From Elymus sibiricus (taxonomy: Eukaryota > Streptophyta > Magnoliopsida > Poales > Poaceae), in assembly GCA_039707655.1 (NCBI GenBank), contig CM077671.1, forward strand, positions 304,668,509 through 304,732,508: a stretch of 64,000 nt of DNA. Direction: 5' to 3'. Below the pieces are notes generated by a model. That model did not search any database and was not told the origin of the DNA. It saw only the letters and a program-made list of their open reading frames with translations. Of this stretch, positions 34,560 to 45,480 are shown piece by piece (positions within the stretch are counted from its first letter, which is position 1; each line of letters begins with the position of its first letter). The translations under genes were made by a program, and so were the position numbers.

Positions 34560-37500
34560 TGTGATCCTCTATTTGTTGGAAATATACTCAAGATGTCTGG
34601 GTTGCATAACCGCTTGACTCAGTTGGGAGTTAATCTTCCAGATGATTCGGTTATTGACAGAATTCTCCAATCACTGCCACCAAGCTATAAGGGCTTTGTG
34701 ATGAACTATAATATGCAAGGAATGGAAAAGTCTATTTCCGAGCTCTTCGCTATGCTCAAAGCTGCGGAGGTAGAAGTCAAGAAGGAGCATCAAGTGTTGA
34801 TGGTAAAGAAGAGCACTAGTTTCAAGAAGGGCAAGGGAAAGAAGGGGAACTTCAAGAAGAACGGCAAATCAGTTGCTGCTCCCACGAAGAAACCCAAGTC
34901 TGGACCCAAACCCGAGACTGAGTGTTTCTACTGCAAGGGGACTGGTCACTGGAAGCAGAACTGCCCCAAGTACTTGGCAGATAAGAAGGATGGCAACGTC
35001 AACAAAGGTATATTTGATATACATGTTATTGATGTGTACCTCACCAATGCTCGTAGTAGCACCTGGGTATTTGATACTGGTTCGGGTTCTCATATTTGTA
35101 ACTCAAAACAGGAGCTACGGAATAAACGAAGATTGCCTAAGGACGAGGTGACGATGCGCGTCGGGAACGGTTCAAGAGTTGAAGTTATCGCCGTCGGCAC
35201 ACTACCTCTACATCTACCTTCGGGATTAGTTATGAACCTAAATAATTGTTATTTGGTGCCTGCGTTGAGCATGAACATTATATCTGGATCTTGTTTATTG
35301 CGAGACGGTTATTCATTTAAATCAGAGAATAAAGGTTGTTCTATTTTGATGAATAATATCTTTTATGGTCATCCACCACTTGTGAATGGTTTATTCTTGT
35401 TGAATCTCGATCGTGGTGATACTCACATCCATAATATTGATGCCAAAAGACGCAAAATTGATAATGATAGTACCACATATTTGTGGCACTACCGCTTAGG
35501 TCATATCGGTGTTAAACACATGAAAAAACTCCATGCTGATGGACTTTTGGAATCACTTAACTATGAATCATTTGAGACGTGCGAACCGTGCCTTATGGGC
35601 AAGATGACTAAAACTCCGTTCTCCAGAACAATGGAGCGAGCAACAGACTTGTTGGAAATAATACATACCGATGTATGCGGTCCAATGAGTATTGAGGCGC
35701 GCGGTGGATATCGTTATGTTCTCACGTTCACAGATGATTTGAGTAGATATGGTTATGTCTACTTAATGAAACATAAGTCTGAAACGTTTGAAAAGTTCAA
35801 AGAATTTCAGAGTGAAGTAGAGAACCATCGTAACAAGAAAATAAAGTTCTTATGATCTGATCGTGGAGGAGAATATTTGAGTTACGAGTTTGGCACTCAC
35901 TTAAGACAATGTGGAATTGTTTCACAGTTAACGCCACCTGGAACACCACAGCGTAATGGTGTGTCCGAACGTCGTAATCGTACTCTATTGGATATGGTAC
36001 GTTCTATGATGTCTCTTACCGATTTGACACTATCGTTTGGGGGTTATGCATTAGAGACAGCTGCATTCACTTTAAATAGGGCACCGTCTAAATCCGTTGA
36101 GATGACACCGTATGAACTGTGGTTTGGAAAGAAACCTAAGCTGTCGTTTCTGAAAGTTTGGGGCTGCGATGCTTATGTCAAAAGGCTTCAGCCTGATAAG
36201 CTTGAACCCAAAGCGGATAAGTGCGTCTTCATAGGATACCCAAAAGAAACTGTTGGGTATACCTTCTACCACAGATCCAAAGGCAAAGTTTTCGTTGCTA
36301 AGAATGGATCCTTTCTAGAGAAGGAGTTTCTCTCGAAAGAAGTGAGTGGGAGGAAAGTAGAACTTGATGAGGTAATTGTACCTCCTCTGGATAGTAGTAC
36401 GCCACAGAAACAAATTTCTGTGACACCAACACAGACCAGAGAAGAAGATAATGATGATGATCATGAAACTTCGGAGCAAGTTGCTACTGAACCTAGAAGG
36501 TCAACCAGGACACGTTCCGCACCAGAGTGGTACGGAAATCCAGTCTTGGAGGTTATGTTGTTAGACAACGGTGAACCTTCGAATTATGAAGAAGCTATGG
36601 CGAGCCCGGATTCCGAGAAATGGCTTGAGGCCATGAAATCCGAGATAGGATCCATGTATGAGAACAAAGTGTGGACTTTGGTAGACTTGCCCGATGAACG
36701 GCGAGCTATTGAAAATAAATGGATCTTTAATAAGAAGACGGACGCTGATGGTAATATCACCATCTATAAAGCTCGACTTGTTGCTAAAGGTTATCGACAA
36801 GTTCAAGGAGTTGACTACGATGAGACTTTCTCACCCGTAGCGATGCTAAAGTCTGTCAGAATTATGTTAGCAATTGCCGTGTTTTATGATTATGAAATCT
36901 GGCAAATGGACGTCAAAACGGCATTCCTTAATGGATTCCTTAAGGAAGAATTGTATATGATGCGGCCGGAAGGTTTTGTCGATCCTAAAGGCGCTAACAA
37001 AGTATGCAAGCTCCAGTGATCCATCTATGGACTGGTGCAAGCATCTCAGAGCTGGAATACTCGCTTTGATGAAGTGATCAAAGCGTTTGGGTTTATACAA
37101 ACTTATGGAGAAGCTTGTATTTACAAGAAAGTGAGTGGGAGCTCTGTGGCATTTCTCATATTATATGTAGATGACATATTGTTGATGGGAAATGACATAG
37201 AATTTCTGGAAAGCATAAAGGGTTATTTGAACAAAAGTTTTTCGATGAAGGATCTCAGAGAAGCTGCTTACATATTAGGCATCAAGATCTATAGGGATAG
37301 ATCAAGACACCTCATTGGACTTTCACAAAGCACATACCTTGACAAGATTTTGAAGAAGTTCAAAATGGATCAGTCAAAGAAAGGGTTCTTGCCTGTATTG
37401 CAAGGTATGAGATTGAGTAAGACTCAATGCCCGACCACGGTAGAAGATAAAGAGAAGATGAGTGTCATCCCCTATGCTTCAGCCATAGGCTCTATTTTGT

Positions 37501-37879
37501 ATGCCATGCTGTGTACTAGACCTGATGTATGCCTCGCTATTAGCTTGGTGGGAAGGTACCAAAGTGATCCAGGAGTAGATCACTGGACAACGGTCAAGAA
37601 TATCCTGAAGTACCTGAAAAGGACTAAGGAAGAATTTCTCGGGAATAGAGGTGATAAAGAGTTCGTCGTAAAGGGTTACGTCGATGCAAGCTTTAAACAC
37701 CGATCCGGAAGACTATGAGTCTCAGACCGGATACGTAAAGTGGGACAGTCGTTTTTTGGAGTAGCTCCAAGCAGAGTGTGGTAGCAGCATCTACATATGA
37801 CATAGAGATTTGCCAAGAACACACGGATCTGAATATTGCAGACCCGTTGACTAAAACCTCTCTCACAAGCAAAACATGA
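34560..37879 (+). pseudogene. Angela-type gag-pol polyprotein (truncated, decayed)
   Basis: The frame opens in gag (PPSYKGFVMNYNMQGMEKS), then a CCHC zinc knuckle CFYCKGTGHWKQNC (34923-34964) and protease VFDTGSGSHICNS. Integrase has the HHCC module ending CEPCLMGK, then TDVCGPM and DRGGEY. Reverse transcriptase has QMDVKTAFLNG and YVDD (37164-37175). TGA at 35853-35855 and 37017-37019 stand where family members have Arg (CGA), consistent with CpG decay. Frameshifts follow near 37697-37702 and 37760. The RNase H centre is deleted: STYDIE joins ICQEHTDLNIADPLTK, losing the usual EAEY-to-CDN catalytic span. The end is TGA 37877-37879. Replication activity must be lost. Confidence 0.9.
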
Positions 37880-37955
37880 TCAGCCCTAGAACAGATTGGA
37901 TGTTAATTACATGAAGATGTAAACTAGATTATTGACTCTAGTGCAAGTGGGAGAC

Positions 37956-39700
37956 TGTTGGAAATATGCCCTAGAGGCAATTAATAAAGTGTTTATTATC
38001 ATATTTCTCCGTTCATGATAATGGTTTATTATTCATGCTAGAATTGTATTGACCGGAAACTTAATACATGTGTGGATAATAGACAAATACTGAGTCCCTA
38101 GTAAGCCTCTACTAGACTAGCTCGTTGATCAAAAGATGGTCAAGATTTCCTGACCATGGACATGAGTTGTCATTTGATAACGGGATCACATCATTAAGAG
38201 AATGATGTGATGGACTTGACCCAACCGGTAGCATAGCAAATGATCGTTCAGTTTATTGCTATTGCTTTCACTATGTCAAATACACGTTCCTCTGACCATG
38301 AGATCATGCAACTCCCGGATACCGTAGGAATACTTTGGGTGTATCAAACGTCACAACGTAACTGGGTGATTATAAAGGTGCACTACAGGTATCTCCGAAA
38401 GTGTTTGTTGAGTTGGCATGGATCGAGATTGGGATTTGTCACTCCGACTATCGGAGAGGTATCTCTGGGCCCTCTCGGTAATACAGCATCACAGAAGCCT
38501 TGCAAGCACCGTGACTAAAGAGTTAGTTGCAAGATGATGTATTATGGAACGAGTAAAGAGACTTGCTGGTAACGAGATTGAACTACGTATTGGATACCGG
38601 CGATCGAATCTCGGGCAAGTAACATACCGCCGGACAAAGGGAACAACGTATGTTGTCATATGAGGTTCACCGATAAAGATCTTCGTGGAATATGTAGGAA
38701 CCAATATGAGCATCCAGGTTCCGCTGTTGGTTATTGACCAGAGAGTCGTCTCGGTCATGTCTACATCATTCCCGAACCCGTAGGGTCCGCACACTTAAGG
38801 TTCGATGACGATATAGTATTATATGAGTTATGTGATTGGTGACCGAATGTTGTTCGGAGTCCCGGATGAGATCACGGACATGACGAGGAGTCTCGAAATG
38901 GTCGAGAGGTAAATATTCATATATTGGAAGGCTATATTCGGACGTCGGAAAGGTTCCGAGTGATTCGGGTATTTTTCGGAGTACCGGGGAGTTACGGGAA
39001 TTCACCGGGAGAAGTAATGGGCCTTATTGGGCCATACGGGAAAAGGAGAGGCAGGCCACGTGAGGAGGCACGCGCCCCCCCCCCCCTTGCCCAAACCGAA
39101 TTGGACTAGGGGAGGGGGCGCAACCCCCTCTTTCCTTTCCCTCTCCCTTCCCCCTTTCCTACTCCGTATGGGAGGTGGAATCCTACTAGGACTAAGGAGT
39201 CCTAGTAGGACTCCCCACTCTTGGCGCAGCCCCTAGGGCCAGCCTCCTCCCCTATCCCTCCTTTATATACGGAGGAGGGGCACCCCTTGGAGACACACAA
39301 TTGTCCCATAGCCGTGTGCGGTGCCCCGATCTCCGTTTTCCACCTCGGTCATATTTTCGGAGAGCTTAGGCGAAGCCCTACCGGAATCACTTCACCGTCA
39401 CCGTCGCCACGCCGTCGTGCTGACGGAACTCATCTACTACCTCGACGTCTTGCTGGATCAAGAAGGCGAGGAACGTCACCGAGCTGCACGTGTGTAGAAC
39501 TCGGAGGTGCCGTACGTTCGTACTCGATCGGTGGAGCTCGAAGGATTGTTCGACTACATCAACCGCGTTGTGAGACGCTTCCGCTAACGGTCTACGAGGG
39601 TACGTAGACACACTCTCCCCTCTCATAGCGATGCATCTCCATGGATAGATCTTGCGTGAGCGTAGGAATTTTTTTGAAATTCATGCTCCGTTCCCCAACA
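37956..39700 (+). repeat. Angela 3' LTR
   Basis: It is 1,745 bp, from TGTTGGAAATATGCCCTAGA to CTCCGTTCCCCAACA, with TGTTGG/CCAACA terminal repeats. A perfect hairpin at 39181-39210 precedes a TATA box (TATATA, 39264-39269). A C run lies at about 39077-39088. The ORFs within are not genes. Confidence 0.9.
39181..39210. repeat. perfect palindrome upstream of Angela LTR TATA box
   Basis: The arms TCCTACTAGGACT (39181-39193) and AGTCCTAGTAGGA (39198-39210) are perfect over 13 bp with a 4-base loop, about 54 bp before the TATA box. Confidence 0.85.
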
Positions 39701-40093
39701 CTATTATGTCATGTAAAGACCATTCTTGTGTTATGTTTGTCATGCGTCCTCATGCTACTATTACACTCTAGCATATTAATGTAGCAAATTTGATGAGTGA
39801 AAATTTATACACATCACACCGTTGTTTGAACCGAATAATGCCAGAAATATCAAGAAACCACTGCGATATTGCCAGTACTGATTATTGAATGTGAGAAATC
39901 ACAAATCCTTTGTTTAATGTGCTTTCATAAAAAGGGCCAAAACATGGAAGGAATATCATCATACATCAAGTATACAAAATCCTTTAACATGGAAGTTTGT
40001 TGAAAGAGGCAGCTCAATTGAAGGCACACCGGGCTCAACAGAGTGCAAGACGACACACGGTACGAGCGCGCCCTCACGTACCACAACTCGTAC
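39701..40093. other. unclassified intergenic sequence
   Basis: Mixed-composition DNA follows the Angela LTR. I see no ORF, repeat or recognisable transposon end. Confidence 0.4.
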
Positions 40094-40140
40094 CACGTGA
40101 CGTCAACACCAGATAGCCCATGTAACCAACTTCTATAAAG
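40094..40140 (+). promoter_or_regulatory. promoter-like module: G-box, TGACGTCA and TATA
   Basis: CACGTG (40094-40099) overlaps TGACGTCA (40098-40105). TATAAAG (40134-40140) is 29 bp further on, followed by a short leader and an ATG at 40201. The arrangement is promoter-like. It may belong to an old LTR, since an LTR-end-like phrase (GGGTTCGATAACTCATGG) occurs near 40703. Confidence 0.35.
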
Positions 40141-40200
40141 GGGTCGACGCTAGAATATCAACACGGAGAGTACCATTTGCAAAACGGAGAACCAGAATCA

Positions 40201-40380
40201 ATGCTCCAAGCCTATCTAGCCACCGCCATTTCCCATCTCATCTCCATATCCACTGCCACAATCATTCTCTCCAAATTAGTCATACTTGTAATCGGTGTAT
40301 CTCGTCTGACGAATATTGTAAAACATATTATCAATCAACCATCCATCTTTTATGTCATCTTCAATGAGTTCGTCTTGTGA
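40201..40380 (+). CDS. small hydrophobic ORF downstream of the promoter-like module (doubtful)
   Basis: This is a 59-codon frame from ATG 40201 to TGA 40378-40380, 60 bp after a TATA box. The product is hydrophobic over roughly residues 8-32 (SHLISISTATIILSKLVILV), which could span a membrane. I do not recognise it. There is no second exon or downstream signal that I can identify, and an ORF this short can occur by chance. Only the well-placed promoter-like sequence upstream makes it worth listing. Confidence 0.2.
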   Translation: MLQAYLATAISHLISISTATIILSKLVILVIGVSRLTNIVKHIINQPSIFYVIFNEFVL

Positions 40381-41069
40381 TCCAATCGCCATGTGTGAGT
40401 AATTCGGTAAGGCAATTTGTTAACCCTATGCGACGGTAAGTGCCCTGGTTGTACAACTCACTCTTGATACATGTCATGCACGACGTACTTCAGACACATC
40501 TCCCACATCACATCGGTTATCTTCGAGAGCTATGTTTACCATCAAGATAAGCTCCGACGGACAAGTATAAGGTTGTGAGAGTTAGAGCTTATACCATGTG
40601 TGTTTTAAACTTTTTATACTAGTGTTCACACCCAAAAGGTTGTTAAAGATCTGGTTAAAAAAGCTGGAATAGAGCCTTGGTCGTACTGCACATTCTCTCG
40701 CGGGTTCGATAACTCATGGTCACTTCTTAAGGAAAAGGCATGGGAACCTTCTGCTATCCAAACTAGATCTCAAAGGGCATCAACCTTATGTTATTTGATG
40801 CTATGTTGCTTGTTGCATATGCTATGCTCTTTATGTATAATTTTATACTTCGTTTTAAAATAATGTAATTCAAATCTTATATTGTTATCTTTCTATACCT
40901 GTTGCACATTCTTGTTCTTGTGTGTGCTTTTTCCGAGATCTGTTTTGACAAAATGAAATATCTCATGAATCGTAAGTCCAAACTACATATTGTTTCCATC
41001 GTTACAATCCTCGCATCAAATTTGAAACTAGATCCCACGTTGATAGGTTTGACAAACTTTTTCTCCGTT
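40381..41069. other. unclassified, possible old LTR remnant
   Basis: The region contains GTGTGAGTAATTCGG and GGGTTCGATAACTCATGG, phrases similar to middle and 3' parts of the Athila-like LTRs in this window. Similarity is too weak to set ends. No ORF of interest is present. Confidence 0.3.
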
Positions 41070-41360
41070 GAAATTTGTGCTCCCAACTACACTAACATGT
41101 GCCCCAAAATGAACTAATCTGTGCTCCCACCTAGTAATAACTTATGCTCCTCAGCTTTGTGCTTCCAAGTACAATAATATCTGCTCCCATCTTGAACTAT
41201 CATGTGCTCCCACTCAGTACTAACATGTGCTTCCACCTAGTACGAACTCGTGCTCCGAATTTGAAGTATATGTGTGCTCCAATCATGAAGTAAACCATGC
41301 TCGCAATTAGTAGTAACTCGTGCTCCCGCACAAAGGAAACTTGTGCTCCACGAATAAAAT
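41070..41360. repeat. degenerate GTGCTCC tandem repeat
   Basis: About ten imperfect copies of a 25-33-bp unit (ACTANCATGTGCTCCCACCT and similar) run in one direction. The GTGCTCC core is best conserved and the linker differs between copies. Confidence 0.7.
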
Positions 41361-41820
41361 CACGGAAAAAAATAAGAAACATAAAAAACTTTAAAAGAAT
41401 AAAAAATATCCCTATGAAAGAAGTATCCAATATGCGACACATGGTGGCAATGCGATGTGCCACATGTACGACTAGAGCGCTCCTGCGATGCAGAAAGTGC
41501 ACCCGGTTGGGGGCACCGTGGGTTAGTTTCCCCCTTCTTGCAACTCATGGAGTAGGCTGGGGCTGCTAAGCATGCATGGGTGGCGGCGTGGTCCAAGTTG
41601 GTTGGTGCCACCGCCGATCCAGCTGTGAGGCCTAGTTGATGTGCGGGACCTATATCTCTCCTACTACGACTTGGTACTCTGTCTCGCAGTAGGCGGTCAC
41701 CAGATGGGATGGCCCAATATAAGTTCCTGGGGCGTGGTTTTAGGAAGAATCTATGGCCGATTCATACCGGTTTTAGAAGCTTCCACGCCCCCCCACTTCT
41801 GTATGTTTTCTGACGTGGTT
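41361..41820. other. unclassified sequence
   Basis: Moderate GC with short ORFs on both strands and no recognisable motif. It may be the outer part of a DNA transposon whose AT-rich interior follows, but I cannot see matching terminal repeats. Confidence 0.25.
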
Positions 41821-43330
41821 TTTATCGGGGTTTCTTTCGGAGTTTTTAGGATTTTTTTTCCAATATATGTCTACTTTTCTCAATACATGTTCTAAATTTT
41901 TTGTGTTTCTTTCTTTTCTTATTGTTTTCTAGTTTTTTCTTTATTTTGTTATTCTTTCAATACATGTCTACTTTTATCAATACACGTTCTACATGTTTTG
42001 TTATTTTTTCTTTTCTCAATACATGTCCCAACATTTTTTGATACACTTCGGACATTGTTCAAATACATGATGATTTTTTTGAAATATTACAAGCTGTGAT
42101 TTTTTTAATATGTGTTAAATATTTTTCAAATACATTTTTTTCTCTAATATGCAATTGTTTTACATTCTATTAATATTTTTTGACAATGTTTACAAACTTA
42201 TACTATGAAACATGTGGATCTTTTTCAAGGTCACACACAATTTTTTAATGGTAGGACACATTTTTCGAAATCTACGCAATCATGTGTTTACATTGTATAA
42301 ACATCTTTTTAAACATGACGAAGATTTTTTTGGAGTGGTACAGATTTTTTAATTGGATAAACATATTTTATACTGCATTGTACAAACTTTTTTTTAACAT
42401 CAATAACATTGTGTTTAAACACATGATTTTTTTGATGTCAGTTTGTTGGATGGTATGAACAATTTAAAAATAATCACAATTAAAATTTTGACACTGCCGT
42501 TAACATTTTTCAATTCTAGAAGTCTATGCATTTAGAATATTTTAAAACACAAGCAAAACGATTGTATGTGCCTACATTTGGGTCCGTGATTATGAGTTGG
42601 ACCATTTAGTGACAGCCTAAGGCGAAGGGCGCGAAGCACATCATGCCTGCAGTACTACGTGAATGGGCCAGTAAAGCGCGGGGGAGGAGCATCGGCTCCA
42701 TAGCACATCCTCTTTTTTTTTATAAATGTTCATTTCTAAAATGGAAACAAATTTTGTTTAAAAATTTAAAACTTTCATCTCATGTTCCAAAATGTTAACG
42801 CAGAACTAGAAAAATATTATGCAAATTTTTAAAAATGTTATAGCATTAACAAATATTACTGACGTCCAAACTATGTTTTCATATTTTATACAAATGTACA
42901 TGAAATTATTAAAAGTGTGTATAAAGGTATTTTTTTGTATAATGCAACATGTTTCATACCAATAAGAAAATTTACGTGACATTTAAAAAGAATATATTTC
43001 CAAAATATGTATGTGAAATTTCTAGAAAATATTTTTAGAACTTAAATAAATGTTTGATACCAATTGAAAAATGTACTTGACATTTTAATGAAATATTCTC
43101 ATGTTTCCAAAAAAATTCCGTGACATTTTTTAAATGGTTATACAATAACAGAAATGCTCGAGTGTTTTACGAAAGTAAATCATGCATTTAAAAAAAATCA
43201 ATGTATATTGGCAAAATATTTAGCATGTATAAAAAGTTCAGAAATAGTACTATAAAATGTTTAACGTACCAAAAAATGGTCCATATGTGTATGAAAAATG
43301 TCCAATGTGTTTTCAAAAAATAGCCATGTG
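41821..43330. repeat. AT-rich low-complexity region with TTCTCAATACATG repeats
   Basis: Long T-rich then A-rich stretches contain repeated phrases such as CAATACATGTCTACTTTT and AACATTTTT. A GC-rich island lies at about 42600-42710. Such DNA is common in Triticeae Mutator-like or unclassified transposons. No transposase ORF is seen. Confidence 0.4.
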
Positions 43331-43660
43331 TTTAATAGAAATAAAAAAAACACCAAGAAGAAAACCGGTGAAGAAACGCCAAAAACAAGAGTACCAAAGA
43401 GAAACAAAGAAAATCAAAGAAGCTAGTGAATAAACACACAAAAAACCTGAAGAAAAACGAAGAAACCAAGTGAAGAAACAAGGAAATCGGTCAAAACCGA
43501 ATAAAAACTAATGAGAAACGTAAAGAAAATACAGAGGAAAAGAAAGAAAAGAAAACATTGAAAACAAAAAACCAATGAAGACCATAAAGAAAAACACAGG
43601 AAATGGAAAGAAGAAAAAACCCAAGAAAACCGGACTACTTCAACCAGTGTATAACAAAAA
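43331..43660. repeat. polypurine-rich tract
   Basis: The plus strand is strongly A/G-biased (GAAGAAAC, AAAGAAAAC and variants) for over 300 bp with few pyrimidines. It continues the strand asymmetry of the preceding AT-rich region. Confidence 0.6.
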
Positions 43661-44039
43661 TGAGAACAGAAAAAACAACCTACAACGACTCAACTAGCGA
43701 ACATAAGAATTACAACAACTGAGAACGCGCTAGTGGGTCAGCCAAGAAAACGCCTCCACAACTAAAACGTTGAGGCGGGACATATGGGCCGTTTGGTTTG
43801 TGTCCTCGTCAATATGGCGGGAGCAACTAATCAACGAGTATTCTTTCGAGAGCCCATGCAAGGGTCACTTTTGGTGGGTTAAGAAAACACCCATTGGCGC
43901 GCTCAACCGCCGTCATGTGTCGCCCTCTAGGAGCTTCCTTCTTTTTTTGTGTACGACTTTTCAGCTTTTAGATGTTTCTTTACTGTTTCTTTCAGTTTTC
44001 TTAGTTTTTGGTTAAAACATTTTTCAAAAAAAAAAATTG
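43661..44039. other. unclassified sequence between purine tract and tandem repeat
   Basis: No gene is seen. It includes a moderately GC-rich part (43770-43925) then T-rich DNA leading into the 97-bp repeat. Confidence 0.3.
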
Positions 44040-44530
44040 CATGGAAAAACGCGTGTTTTTCTTCCGCGAGAGGCGTAGATTTACTTCTCGTGGAGTCACG
44101 GATTTTCTTTCGTTGCCTCTGGCAAAATGAAAAAACGCGTTTTTTTTTGTTTTTTCCTTTCACGAGAGATTTACTTCTCACTGAAGCACGGATTTGCTTC
44201 CGCGATGGGCACAGTCATACCACTCGGAAAAGAAAAAAACATATTTTTTTCTTCGGCGAGAGGCACATATTTACTTTTTGTGAGGCACGGATTTGCTTCC
44301 GCGGGACGTACATTCGTGCCAATCGGAAAAGAAAAAAAACAATTTTTTTTTCCTTTCGCGAGAGGCACATATTTACTTCTCGTGGAGGCATGAATTTGCT
44401 TCCGCGAGAGGCACAATCGTGCCTCTCGGAAAAAAGAGAAAAAGTGTGTTTTCTTCCGTGAGAGGCATGGATTTGCTTCTCGCGAGAGGCATCGATTTGC
44501 TTGTCATGGAGGTACAAATTTGATTCCTGG
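44040..44530. repeat. ~97-bp tandem repeat with internal palindrome
   Basis: The phrase GCGAGAGGCACATATTTACT and variants recur at about 44061, 44157, 44252 and 44353 (spacing 95-101 bp). Each is followed by GGATTTGCTTCCGCG and an A/T-rich linker. Within it CGAGAGGCAC (44405-44414) pairs with GTGCCTCTCG (44419-44428) around a 4-base loop. The ORFs here are by-products of the repeat. Confidence 0.75.
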
Positions 44531-44920
44531 AGATGCACATTTATGCCTCTTCGGAAAGAAAAAAAAGTGCTCCCGGAAGGTTATTTTCGTCCGTTTTTTT
44601 GTGAACAAAAGTTCGTCGAAACCTATCAACAAGGGATATAGTTTTGAAGATCTCGACGCGAGGAATCCAACGATGAAAATGGTTTGAAATTTGGACACAC
44701 GGTTTAAGAGATAAAACGTTTTGAATAAAGGAATCTATGAGTGACGCACATGCAGGAAGTGGGAATAATCTTTGCAAAAAGTACATTTTTTTAAGAATAT
44801 TCGAAAAGTACTCCTTAATTACTGATTTTGTAGTGTGCCTCAAGAGAAAATTCATGCCTAGAGTGGCCTGAAAAACCTGTTTTTGGTGTGGCCACGCTAG
44901 CCCGAGTGAACAATGTTTGA
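44531..44920. other. unclassified sequence after the tandem repeat
   Basis: It contains phrases such as GATCTCGACGCGAGGAATCC that usually accompany this repeat in Triticeae. No gene is seen. Confidence 0.3.
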
Positions 44921-45190
44921 TTTTTTTTTTGAGGGGTTAACCAAATTTTATTCATCAAATTACACAGTTTTTATGATACAAAACGGATCGTGGGGTTCGA
45001 CAAACCAAGTGTGTCGACGCTGACCCAGAAAATGAGAGAATTTGGCTAACAAAGTATTACACGTAATTTTATAGGGTCAAGAACGTGTACTAGTGTGGAG
45101 TCCACCAGCCCATCCAAAAATTTAATACTAATCGAGAGCGTGGCACGCACTAGACATCCGAAATAGATGGCCTACCCAGGCTAAGCGACA
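44921..45190 (-). mobile_element. possible LINE 3' end, minus strand
   Basis: A run of ten T (44921-44930) followed by an AATAAA complement (44949-44954) reads on the minus strand as a polyadenylated 3' end. The rest has no ORF. A 5'-truncated LINE or processed transcript is plausible; no target duplication was found. Confidence 0.3.
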
Positions 45191-45194
45191 CTCC

Positions 45195-45480
45195 TTTTTT
45201 TTTATGAAAAGGAATGCTTTATTACTTAAAAGGTATATGTATTATGTTTGACCTCTGCATAATTAAGATACACACTGCCAAATAATATCCTCTCATGTAA
45301 ACGGAAAATAAAACGACATAATATAAAGAAATATCTAGAGTCTGTATAAGGCCTAAAGCGAAGGAGGGCCAATTCTAAGATCATGTTGCCATTCATGATA
45401 AAAAATTCCCTTACCGTAGCCTCCAATCATGTACACACCTTTATAAACAGGTATTGATTCTCTACACACTATAAAGAGAA
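45195..45480 (-). mobile_element. second possible poly(A)-terminated insertion, minus strand
   Basis: A run of nine T (45195-45203) is followed by an AATAAA complement (45218-45223). This is the same layout as the preceding feature but with unrelated sequence. Confidence 0.25.

Larger units (their letters stand above)
34560..39700 (+). mobile_element. Angela/WIS/BARE-1 family copia retrotransposon, 5'-truncated
   Basis: The 5' LTR, leader and start of gag are missing. The gag-pol polyprotein and the full 3' LTR remain, joined by a polypurine tract (CAAGTGGGAGAC, 37944-37955). The polyprotein and the LTR start (TGTTGGAAATATGCCCTAGA) are distinctive of this very abundant Triticeae family. Confidence 0.9.

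Noticed and set aside
43949..44461. 170-codon ORF
   Set aside because: It is a translation of the 97-bp tandem repeat, with repeating sequence in all frames and no motif.
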